A stretch of 64,000 nt of DNA, taken from NCBI RefSeq assembly GCF_001293465.1, contig NZ_JSYZ01000001.1:46642-110641 (forward strand). The letters are read 5' to 3'. Position 1 is the first letter of the stretch. The number at the start of each line of letters is the position of its first letter. Made by a program: the position numbers and the translations under genes. The DNA is from Pseudomonas asplenii (lineage in GTDB: Bacteria > Pseudomonadota > Gammaproteobacteria > Pseudomonadales > Pseudomonadaceae). This document shows, piece after piece, positions 57,140 through 64,000 of the stretch. The notes below the pieces were generated by a model that worked only from the letters and a program-made list of their open reading frames with translations, did not search any database and was not told the DNA's origin.

Positions 57140-58285
57140 CTACAGACAGCCGGCCAGAATCCGTACCAGCTTCTGGGCCCGCGGGTCCATCAGAACGTAC
57201 GGGCCCAGGGTGTTGGTGACGAAACCGAAGGCGACATCATGCTCCGGATCGGCAAAGCCGACCGAGCCCCCTGCCCCCGGATGCCCGAAAGCCCTGGCAC
57301 CGAGGCCGAACGTGGCGTTGGCGACATCCGGCTGGTCCAGCATGCAGCCCAGGCCGAAACGGGTCTGGGTCAGCAGGGTCCGGTCCATGCCCAGGCTGTG
57401 TTCGCGCGTCAATTCGTCGAGCATTTCTCCTTCCAGCAGGCTGCCATCGAGCAGGCCGCTGTAGAAGCCGGCCAAGCTGCGCGCATTGCCGTGTCCATTG
57501 GCCGCCGGCTGCTGCATGCGCCGCCATTCCGGTTTGTTGGTGCTGGTCATGATAGACGGAGGGTTGGTGAATGCACGAGTGGTCATCGCCGTCGGCTCGC
57601 GCATGGTCACCTGCAGCAGCCGCTGGGCCGCCGCATCACCGACATTGCCCTTGCCCCGGGCGATGTGCGCCACCCGGTGGAATTCCTCATCCGGCAGGCC
57701 GACATGGAAATCCAGCCCCAACGGACGCGCGATCCGCGCGGCGATGGACTCGCCCGGGCCGCGGCCGTCAGCCCGGCGCAACAGCTCGCCGATCAGCCAG
57801 CCATAGGTGATCGCCGCATAGCCGTGGCCGTCACCGGGCGTCCACCAGGGCGCCTCGGCGGCCAGCGCATCGACCATCACCTGCCAGTCGTAGAGGGCTT
57901 CCGGTGCCAGCAGCTCGCGCAGGGCCGGCAGGCCGGCCTGATGGCAAAGCAGCTGGCGCAAGGTGATGTGCTCTTTCCCGGCGGCGGCGAACTCGGGCCA
58001 GTAACGGGCAACCGGCACGTCCAGCTGCAACTTGCCCTCGGCCACCAGTTGCAACGCAGCGACGGCGGTAAAGGTCTTGGTGCAGGAGAACAGGTTGGCA
58101 ATGGTGTCACTGTGCCAAGCCTCGGCACCGTCCTTGTCGGCGGTGCCGGCCCAGAGATCGACCACGGTTTCCCCGCCGATCTGGATGCAGAGCGCGGCGC
58201 CGCGCTCCTGGGGATCGTCGAAGAGGGCCGCGAACGCCTCGCGAACCGCCTCGAATTGAAGCTCGAAATGACCCTGAATCTGCAC
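57140..58285 (-). CDS. estB: Serine hydrolase / esterase EstB (class C beta-lactamase fold)
   Basis: A 381-residue family VIII esterase. The SxxK motif SCTK gives the nucleophile Ser67 and Lys70, AITYGW supplies the Tyr, and FGHPGAGGSVGFADPE takes the place of the KTG box. It is very like P. fluorescens EstB/esterase III as remembered. The start is GTG at 58285 (first residues VQIQGHFELQ), preceded by GGGGGAATTC; an upstream ATG adds 14 residues without a site. No signal peptide, so probably cytosolic; the natural substrate is unknown. Confidence 0.88.
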   Translation of the reverse strand: MQIQGHFELQFEAVREAFAALFDDPQERGAALCIQIGGETVVDLWAGTADKDGAEAWHSDTIANLFSCTKTFTAVAALQLVAEGKLQLDVPVARYWPEFAAAGKEHITLRQLLCHQAGLPALRELLAPEALYDWQVMVDALAAEAPWWTPGDGHGYAAITYGWLIGELLRRADGRGPGESIAARIARPLGLDFHVGLPDEEFHRVAHIARGKGNVGDAAAQRLLQVTMREPTAMTTRAFTNPPSIMTSTNKPEWRRMQQPAANGHGNARSLAGFYSGLLDGSLLEGEMLDELTREHSLGMDRTLLTQTRFGLGCMLDQPDVANATFGLGARAFGHPGAGGSVGFADPEHDVAFGFVTNTLGPYVLMDPRAQKLVRILAGCL

Positions 58286-58391
58286 CCTTGAATTCCCCCG
58301 GGCAAACGCCTGACAAAGTGCGTGCATTGTTCCAGCGATTGTCGGGTTTGGGAACAGACACGGGTCGAACGGTTCTCACACCCGTCCTGTA

Positions 58392-58430
58392 GGAAAAGAC
58401 GCCACTGAGTCGGCCCAGGGCGTCTTTTCG
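58392..58430 (-). terminator. Intrinsic terminator after the glycoside hydrolase gene
   Basis: AAAAGACGCC and GGCGTCTTTT with a 14-15-base loop; the A run on the plus strand serves the minus strand. It lies directly after the stop codon. Confidence 0.8.
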
Positions 58431-58431
58431 A

Positions 58432-60795
58432 TCAGTGGCCGTTGCCCGAGTGTCCGCCGGCATGCCCGGCGGCACCCGAGCCGGCGCTGCCGGAGCGGCC
58501 CTTGCCGCCACTGTCGTCGTGGTCGATGCCCTTGGCCGCCTTCTGCTGGGCGTCGACCTTGGCTTTCTCCGCGGCCTTGCCCAGCAGCTCAATGGCCTGC
58601 AGGTTGCTCTTGCGCACGCTCTCGACGAAGCCCTGGAACGGCACGTCGGTGATACCCACCAACCCGAAGTGACCGTTTTCACCATCGAGCAGGCGACCGG
58701 TCACCGGCTGATCGAGATACTGGAACCAGTGCACACCGACGATGGACGGCTCGTTCACCGCCTGCCTGATGAAGTTGGCGTAGGCCGGACCACGATCCTC
58801 TTCCTTCGCCACCTCGGTCACCCCGCCCCAGAACGGGCCACGATCGCGTGAGCCGAAGTTGAATTCGGTGATCAGCACCGGCTTGTCCAGCGCCTTCAAC
58901 TGGTCGAAGTCGTAGCCGTCGCGGGGTTGCAGGGTATAGAAGTTGAAGCTCAGCACATCGCAGTACTGGGCACAGGAGGCCACCGCCTCCGGTGTACTGA
59001 CGGCAAAGCGTCCGCCCAGCAGCAGGTGGTTGGGGGCGTGCCACTTCAGCGAATCGGAGATGGTCTTGAAGTAGGTATCGGCAAAGACCTTCTGGAAATA
59101 CTTGAGGTCAGCCTCGATTTCCGGGTGCTCCGGGTTCGGCAGCGGCGCCTCGAAGCCCGGGTCCTCCATCTGCTCCCAGGTCGGGATATCCACACCCCAG
59201 GCCTTCGACAGCCCCTGCTGGTTGCGATACTTGTCGCGCAACTGCTTGAGGAACGCACGTTTGGCAGCCACGTCGGTGGTCAGGCGCAAGGTGCCATAGG
59301 CCAGCGCATAGCGGGATTTCGGATCGTCGCCGGGACCGGCCCAGGCCAGCTCGTTGTCGGCGAAATAGCCCACCAGCCACGGGTCGTCGCGATGATCGCG
59401 GGCAGCGATGGCGACTGCACGCTCGGTCGCCATGGCAAAGCGCGGGTCGAACGGGTCGGGCATACCGCCCCACCAGTCGTTGCCGGTGCTGATGCTGGCG
59501 TAGTCACCGACGATCGACAGCGGCAGGGTGTAAGGCACGCGATCGTTCAGGCCCAGGGCCGGATCGCTCCAGTTGCCGATGGTGTTGAAACCCCAGGCCT
59601 GCAGTCGGTCCAGCGTGTGCGTCTGCCAGCGTTTGGCATCGAAACCTTCGGCGCACGGCGGCTCCGGCTCACCCTCCTTGGGCTGGACGCAAGGCTTGCC
59701 ATAGGTACGTTGCAGGTTGGCACCATAGAAGTCGAACCAGCGTCCACGGTTGAATCCACGTCCGGCGTTGGAGGCCAGGGCGACGCTGTTATCGCCCTGG
59801 CCGTAGTAGGCGGCCAGGGGCTCGCCGTCCCTGGGCAGGTCACCGAACATCCATTCACGCCCCTCGACATAGGTCTGCTGGTCGCTGGCGCTGACCGTAT
59901 TGACCCCGAGGGAATAGAACGGATGGCCTTCCGGCGTCACCAGGTACCAGCGCCCGTCATGCTTCTCGGTACGGAAAAAACCCGTGGCGTCGAAGCCCGG
60001 GCCCTTGGTCCAGCCACCGAACTTGTCCAGGCCGTTGCGTTCACGCTCGGCCAGCCAGCCCTTGAGCTGTTGACCCTCGCGATTGGCCGCACTCCTGAGT
60101 TGCTCATCGGACGTGACCTTCTCCGGCCACCTGGCGCGGTTCGACTGGCCGTAGCCATCGACCAGCGAGCTGTAGGCGGCCTTGATCACATCATCGCCGT
60201 TCTGCACGCCAAAGCGCTCCAGCAGGATGTTCTGCGCCACTTTCGGCTTGTCCATCGACAAGGTCACCGACACCACCTGCTTGCGGTCCAGCTCACCGAC
60301 GCTGCTGGCCAGCAGCACCCGCTGGCCATCCACGCTCAGGGGCATCGGTGGGCCGGCGCGCATGCCCTGGCTCAGCGGCGAAAAGGCCTGCAACGGCACC
60401 AGCAGGGTCTGTGCCGGGCCGGCCGGCAGGTCGACGCGACTGGTGAGGGTCTTGCCGTCGTTGCTCTGGATCGTCACGTTGAGCGTCAGCGCCCAGTCCA
60501 TCGCACTCTGGATGCGCAGGCTCATCACCCCGGACTGCGACCAGTCCCACGCACCGCTCTGGGGCGTCAGACGCAGACTCGGTTGCGCCGTCGGGGTGAA
60601 GGTGACGCGACGCAGCACCTCGCCCTCGGCTGTCTGTTCGGCGTTGGATTGCGGCAGATCCGTACCATTGGTCACCACCTGCACCACATCGGCGGGGCGA
60701 ACGAAGTTGAACAGGGTCTGCTGGCCCGCAGGCGCGGCCAGCAATGGCGCGGCAAACAGCAGAGCAAAAACGGTGGGCAGCGTACGGCGAATCAT
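58432..60795 (-). CDS. Secreted clan GH-A glycoside hydrolase (beta-agarase-like), His/Gly-rich tail
   Basis: A 787-residue exported protein with signal peptide MIRRTLPTVFALLFAAPLLA. The first ~200 residues look like a beta-sandwich accessory domain. A TIM-barrel follows: GYFADNELAW places the acid/base Glu of clan GH-A, and PVLITEFNFGSRDRG the nucleophile Glu. The sequence recalls GH42/GH50 agarase-like enzymes of pseudomonads, but the substrate is unknown. The last ~30 residues are Gly/Ser/His-rich (GHAGGHSGNGH). Monocistronic. Confidence 0.82.
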   Translation of the reverse strand: MIRRTLPTVFALLFAAPLLAAPAGQQTLFNFVRPADVVQVVTNGTDLPQSNAEQTAEGEVLRRVTFTPTAQPSLRLTPQSGAWDWSQSGVMSLRIQSAMDWALTLNVTIQSNDGKTLTSRVDLPAGPAQTLLVPLQAFSPLSQGMRAGPPMPLSVDGQRVLLASSVGELDRKQVVSVTLSMDKPKVAQNILLERFGVQNGDDVIKAAYSSLVDGYGQSNRARWPEKVTSDEQLRSAANREGQQLKGWLAERERNGLDKFGGWTKGPGFDATGFFRTEKHDGRWYLVTPEGHPFYSLGVNTVSASDQQTYVEGREWMFGDLPRDGEPLAAYYGQGDNSVALASNAGRGFNRGRWFDFYGANLQRTYGKPCVQPKEGEPEPPCAEGFDAKRWQTHTLDRLQAWGFNTIGNWSDPALGLNDRVPYTLPLSIVGDYASISTGNDWWGGMPDPFDPRFAMATERAVAIAARDHRDDPWLVGYFADNELAWAGPGDDPKSRYALAYGTLRLTTDVAAKRAFLKQLRDKYRNQQGLSKAWGVDIPTWEQMEDPGFEAPLPNPEHPEIEADLKYFQKVFADTYFKTISDSLKWHAPNHLLLGGRFAVSTPEAVASCAQYCDVLSFNFYTLQPRDGYDFDQLKALDKPVLITEFNFGSRDRGPFWGGVTEVAKEEDRGPAYANFIRQAVNEPSIVGVHWFQYLDQPVTGRLLDGENGHFGLVGITDVPFQGFVESVRKSNLQAIELLGKAAEKAKVDAQQKAAKGIDHDDSGGKGRSGSAGSGAAGHAGGHSGNGH

Positions 60796-60933
60796 TTGAA
60801 TCCAGTTCTCCCTATCGGCCAGTCAACGGCCTGCGTGGCGCCGGGCTCTGCACGAAAGCGGCTGGGCAGTTTCGTGCGGCCCTCGAAAGCGCCCTCCATA
60901 GACAACGAAATAGGCGATTTAACCTACGTCACA

Positions 60934-63078
60934 TCAAGATATTTCACGCCGGAATGGTGGCAAGGCATTGAGGATAGCCTTCCCGTAGCGCTGAGTGACC
61001 AGGCGCCGGTCGAGCAAGGTGATGATCCCCCGGTCCGCCTCGGTGCGCAGCAGCCGGCCACAGGCCTGCACCAGCTTGAGCGAGGCGTCCGGCACGGCGA
61101 TCTCCATGAACGGATTGCCGCCACGGGCCTCGATCCACTCGGCCAGCGCCGCCTCGACCGGATCGTCCGGTACGGCGAAAGGAATCTTGGCGATCACCAC
61201 GTGTTCGCAATAGGCACCGGGCAGGTCGACCCCCTCGGCGAAGCTCGCCAGGCCGAACAGCACGCTGGAATCGCCAGCGTCGACCCGCGCCTTGTGCTTG
61301 TTGAGGGTTTCCTGCTTGGACAGGTTGCCCTGGATGAACACCTGGCGGCGCCAGTCGCGATCCAGGCCGTCGAACACGTCCTGCATCTGCTTGCGCGAGG
61401 AAAACAGCACCAGCGAACCGCGGGAGCCTTCGACCAGTTCCGGCAGGTCGCGGATGATCGCCGCGGTATGGGCGGCGGCATCACGGGGGTCGGCCTTGAG
61501 ATCCGGCACCCGCAGCACGCCGGCATCGGCATGATGGAACGGGCTCGGTACCACTGCCGTCACCGCGGTCTTCGGCAGGCCTGCACGCATGCGGAAACGA
61601 TCGAAGGTGCCCAGGGCGGTCAGGGTCGCCGAGGTCACCAGGGCGCCGTAGGCCACGTTCCACAGGTTACGGCGCAGCATGTCCGCAGCCAGGATCGGGC
61701 TGGCATTGACCTCGATGTCGAACAGCGCACCGCTTTCGGCCAGGGTCAGCCAACGCGCCATCGGCGGATTGTCCTCGGGGTCCTCGGTGGTGAACGCGGT
61801 CCACAGTTCCCAGTTGCCCTGGGCGCGGGACAGCAGGCTGCCGAACAGCGGATACCATTCCTCGGCCTGGCTGCTGGTGATGCCGATGCTGACCTCGCCG
61901 TCCATGCCTTCCTTGAGCAGGTCGGTCAGGCGGGTGAACAGGTCGTTGAGACGGGCGAAGCCCTTCTTCAGCTCGATGCCGATTTCCCGAAGGTGCTCGG
62001 GGATCACCCCACCGACAAAGCGATGGCGCGGCCGTTCGCGGCCCTCCATGTCCTCGCCGCTGCGGAAGTCGGCCAACTGCTCGCAGGCGCTGAACATGAA
62101 CTGCTGCTGGGTCTTGATCTCCCGCGCCAGCTCCGGGACCTGTTCGATCCACTTGCCCAGGTCACCCGGCAGCGGGTGCTGGGCCAGCAGCTTGGTCAGG
62201 TTCTTGGCAGTCTGTTCCAGCCAGTCGGCGGTCGAACGCAGGCGGGTGTAGTGGGCGAAATGGCCGATGGCCTTGTCCGGCAGGTGATGGCCTTCGTCGA
62301 ACACGTACAGGGTGTCACGCGGGTCCGGCAGCACCGCGCCGCCGCCAAGGGCGAGGTCGGCCAGCACCATGTCGTGGTTGGTGACGATCACGTCGACCTT
62401 GCCCATGCCCTCGCGGGCCTTGTAGAAGGCGCACTGGCCGAAGTTCGGGCAGTGGCGGGTGGTGCACTGGCTGTGGTCGGTGGTCAGCCGCGCCCAGTCG
62501 GCGTCCTCCAGGGCGGTGGGCCAGCTGTCGCGGTCGCCGTCCCATTTGTTGCCGGCCAGTTTCTCGATCATGCTGGTGAACAGCTTCTGGCTGGCCTCAT
62601 CGACCTCGATCTTGAAGCCTTCCTCCTCGAACAACTGGGCCGTGGCGGTTTGCGCATGGCCCTCCTGCAGCAGCATGTCGAGCTTGGACAGGCACATGTA
62701 GCGCCCACGGCCCTTGGCCAGGGCGAAGCTGAAATTCAGCCCGCTGCTGCGCATCAGGTCCGGCAGGTCCTTGTAGACGATCTGTTCCTGCAGCGCGACG
62801 GTCGCGGTGGCGATCACCAGGCGCTTGCCGGCGGCCTTGGCGGTGGGGATCGCGGCCAGGCTGTAGGCGACGGTCTTGCCGGTACCGGTGCCGGCCTCGA
62901 CCGCCACCACCGCCGGCTCGCCGTCGCGACGGCCTTCGGCGTCGGTGTCGATATCGCCGAGAACCTTCGCCACTTCGGCGATCATCAGCCGCTGGCCATA
63001 ACGCGGCTTGAGGCTCTTGGCTTCGAGGAAACGCGAGTAGGCGCCCTGGATCGTGGTTTTGAGTTCGGTGCTGATCAT
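60934..63078 (-). CDS. dinG: ATP-dependent DNA helicase DinG
   Basis: A 714-residue XPD-like superfamily 2 helicase. Walker A is EAGTGTGKT, iron-sulfur cysteines fall in GRYMC, CTTRHCPNFGQC and their surroundings, the DEAH box is VFDEGHHL, and the C-terminal motif VI is QACGRLLRTEADRG. It unwinds 5'-tailed, forked and R-loop DNA. The ATG at 63078 gives MISTELKTTIQGAY, the family start. No SOS box was recognised upstream. Confidence 0.94.
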   Translation of the reverse strand: MISTELKTTIQGAYSRFLEAKSLKPRYGQRLMIAEVAKVLGDIDTDAEGRRDGEPAVVAVEAGTGTGKTVAYSLAAIPTAKAAGKRLVIATATVALQEQIVYKDLPDLMRSSGLNFSFALAKGRGRYMCLSKLDMLLQEGHAQTATAQLFEEEGFKIEVDEASQKLFTSMIEKLAGNKWDGDRDSWPTALEDADWARLTTDHSQCTTRHCPNFGQCAFYKAREGMGKVDVIVTNHDMVLADLALGGGAVLPDPRDTLYVFDEGHHLPDKAIGHFAHYTRLRSTADWLEQTAKNLTKLLAQHPLPGDLGKWIEQVPELAREIKTQQQFMFSACEQLADFRSGEDMEGRERPRHRFVGGVIPEHLREIGIELKKGFARLNDLFTRLTDLLKEGMDGEVSIGITSSQAEEWYPLFGSLLSRAQGNWELWTAFTTEDPEDNPPMARWLTLAESGALFDIEVNASPILAADMLRRNLWNVAYGALVTSATLTALGTFDRFRMRAGLPKTAVTAVVPSPFHHADAGVLRVPDLKADPRDAAAHTAAIIRDLPELVEGSRGSLVLFSSRKQMQDVFDGLDRDWRRQVFIQGNLSKQETLNKHKARVDAGDSSVLFGLASFAEGVDLPGAYCEHVVIAKIPFAVPDDPVEAALAEWIEARGGNPFMEIAVPDASLKLVQACGRLLRTEADRGIITLLDRRLVTQRYGKAILNALPPFRREIS

Positions 63079-63176
63079 GATTCTTCGGGCGCGAAAAACG
63101 CTGGATAAATTTTCAGTGGTTCGAATGGCCGCTATCATACCCCGCTAATTCATCCCGCGCCGAACGGAGTGCCCGA

Positions 63177-63641
63177 ATGACCGTTTTTGCTCTCGCCTAC
63201 ACCTTGCATCTGCTGGCGGCCCTGATCTGGGTCGGCGGCATGTTCTTCGCCTGGATGGTCCTGCGCCCGGCGGCCATGGCCGCACTGGAGGGGCCGGCCC
63301 GCCTGAAATTGTGGGTCCAGGTGTTTCAGCGGTTCTTCGTCTGGGTCTGGATCGCGGTGGCGGTTCTGCCGATCAGCGGGGTGGGCCTGCTGCAACTGCG
63401 CTTCAGCGGGTTCGAGACGGCGCCACGTTACGTGCAGATCATGATGGGGCTATACATCGTGATGTTGGCACTGTTTCTTCGTATCCAGTCGTTGCAGTTG
63501 CCGGAACTGCGCAAGGCGGTCGAAGCCGGGCAATGGGCCGAGGGAGCGGCGGTACTGGGAAGGATTCGGCGGCTGGTGGGCGTCAATCTGCTGATCGGCC
63601 TGGCGCTGGTGGCGATCGTCGCGGCGCGGCCGATGTTCTAG
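63177..63641 (+). CDS. CopD-family small membrane protein
   Basis: A 154-residue inner-membrane protein with four hydrophobic segments. HLLAALIWVGGMFFAWMVLRP contains the conserved His and the GGMFF pattern of the CopD superfamily. It may be a b-type haem or copper-related protein, but no cop genes are nearby. The ATG at 63177 follows CGGAGTGCCC. Divergent from dinG. Confidence 0.82.
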   Translation: MTVFALAYTLHLLAALIWVGGMFFAWMVLRPAAMAALEGPARLKLWVQVFQRFFVWVWIAVAVLPISGVGLLQLRFSGFETAPRYVQIMMGLYIVMLALFLRIQSLQLPELRKAVEAGQWAEGAAVLGRIRRLVGVNLLIGLALVAIVAARPMF

Positions 63642-63682
63642 ACGGGCTTGCAGGGGCGCCCGACCGGCGCCCCTCAGGCGTC

Positions 63683-64000
63683 CTAAAGCCGCTGGATGGT
63701 GACACTGCCCGCCTCGCCCTGGGGCCCTGGCTGCCCAGCCAGGCCAGGTCGGCCAGGCTTGCCAGCCGCCGTGTCATAAATGAAGCAGCCCTTGGACTTG
63801 CCACCCGCCCCCGGGCGTCCCGCCGCTCCCGCCGGGCCACCGGCTCCGCCATCGACCTGAACCTTGATCTGTTCGGCCGGGTAGTCTCGCGGCAACTGCA
63901 GGTGGACCTGCGCCCCCGGCGCACCCTGGCGGCCATCTCCGCCATTGTCACCGTCCGAGCCGCGTCCGGCACTGCCCCAGGTGCAGCCCGGCTCCGCGCC
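63683..64000 (-). CDS. Collagen-like repeat protein, 5' end beyond the window
   Basis: The 3' end only: an open frame runs from the stop at 63683 to the right edge without a convincing start (105 codons visible). The glycine-rich part GDNGGDGRQGAPGAQ, a middle segment KSKGCFIYD, and six Gly-X-Y triplets (GKPGRPGLAGQPGPQGEAG) end in SVTIQRL. Secretion cannot be judged without the N-terminus. It converges on the CopD-like gene with a 41-base gap. Confidence 0.75.
   Translation of the reverse strand, partial: GAEPGCTWGSAGRGSDGDNGGDGRQGAPGAQVHLQLPRDYPAEQIKVQVDGGAGGPAGAAGRPGAGGKSKGCFIYDTAAGKPGRPGLAGQPGPQGEAGSVTIQRL

Noticed and set aside
58927-63108. A very long plus-strand open frame (over 1300 codons) spanning the glycoside hydrolase and dinG genes
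   Set aside because: It is antisense to two well-supported genes, has no family motifs and is low in the residue patterns of real proteins. It arises from GC-rich third positions.

Overview
The window is ordinary chromosome from a fluorescent-group Pseudomonas (P. fluorescens complex). The evidence is high GC content with strong GC3 bias, Pseudomonas-specific orthologues (FadD2, PhaJ1, HexR, GtrS/GltR, ColRS, AcvB next to MprF, RhlG, EstB) and repeated GCGGGCAAGCC / CTCCTAC palindromes typical of Pseudomonas REP sequences. I see no prophage, transposase, CRISPR array or integrative element.

Layout. 0.3-6 kb: fatty-acid activation and hydration (fadD2, a lysophospholipase-like hydrolase, phaJ1), then two small DUF proteins and a fold-type I PLP enzyme. 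6-25.6 kb: one nearly continuous glucose-catabolism island. It holds zwf-pgl-eda, the KDPG-responsive repressor hexR, a hexose-6-phosphate mutarotase, the OprB porin, the periplasmic glucose ABC transporter gltBFGK, an AGE-family sugar isomerase, an AP2-like protein, the GtrS/GltR two-component system, glk, edd and gapA. Glucose enters through OprB and GltBFGK, is phosphorylated by Glk, is oxidised by Zwf and Pgl, passes through Edd and Eda (Entner-Doudoroff) and continues through GapA. HexR sites sit at both ends of the set (zwf/hexR and edd/gapA), and AAnAAnAA (Hfq/Crc-type) motifs precede several of the start codons.

25.6-34.4 kb: an outer-membrane maintenance module (small membrane protein, InaA/WapQ-like kinase, methyltransferase, ColS, ColR), groESL with a heat-shock promoter, fxsA, a HugZ-type protein and a DUF481 outer-membrane protein. 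34.5-41 kb: an alkyltransferase-like protein, ampG, proS, a lipoprotein, dinB with an SOS box, and two initiator tRNA genes each with its own promoter and terminator. 41-52.7 kb: mprF-acvB, kup, rimO, a GNAT protein, a degenerate RsuA-family protein, a DUF1456 protein, rhlG and a cysteine-desulfhydrase-like enzyme. 52.7-64 kb: nhaA, a glycine-zipper lipoprotein, pdxH, an OmpA-like lipoprotein with a lysine/alanine tail, the esterase estB, a large secreted clan GH-A glycoside hydrolase, dinG, a CopD-like membrane protein and the end of a collagen-like gene cut by the right edge.

Most notable signals: (1) the gltB operon and the neighbouring AGE isomerase gene carry matching promoter-leader blocks, suggesting that the isomerase was recruited into the glucose regulon; (2) the protein beside gtrS looks like a two-repeat AP2-type DNA-binding protein; (3) an RsuA-type pseudouridine synthase has lost its catalytic aspartate; (4) a perfect 10-4-10 palindrome lies upstream of phaJ1; (5) unusual C-terminal tails occur on the OmpA-like lipoprotein and the glycoside hydrolase. 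No wholly new multi-gene system is evident.
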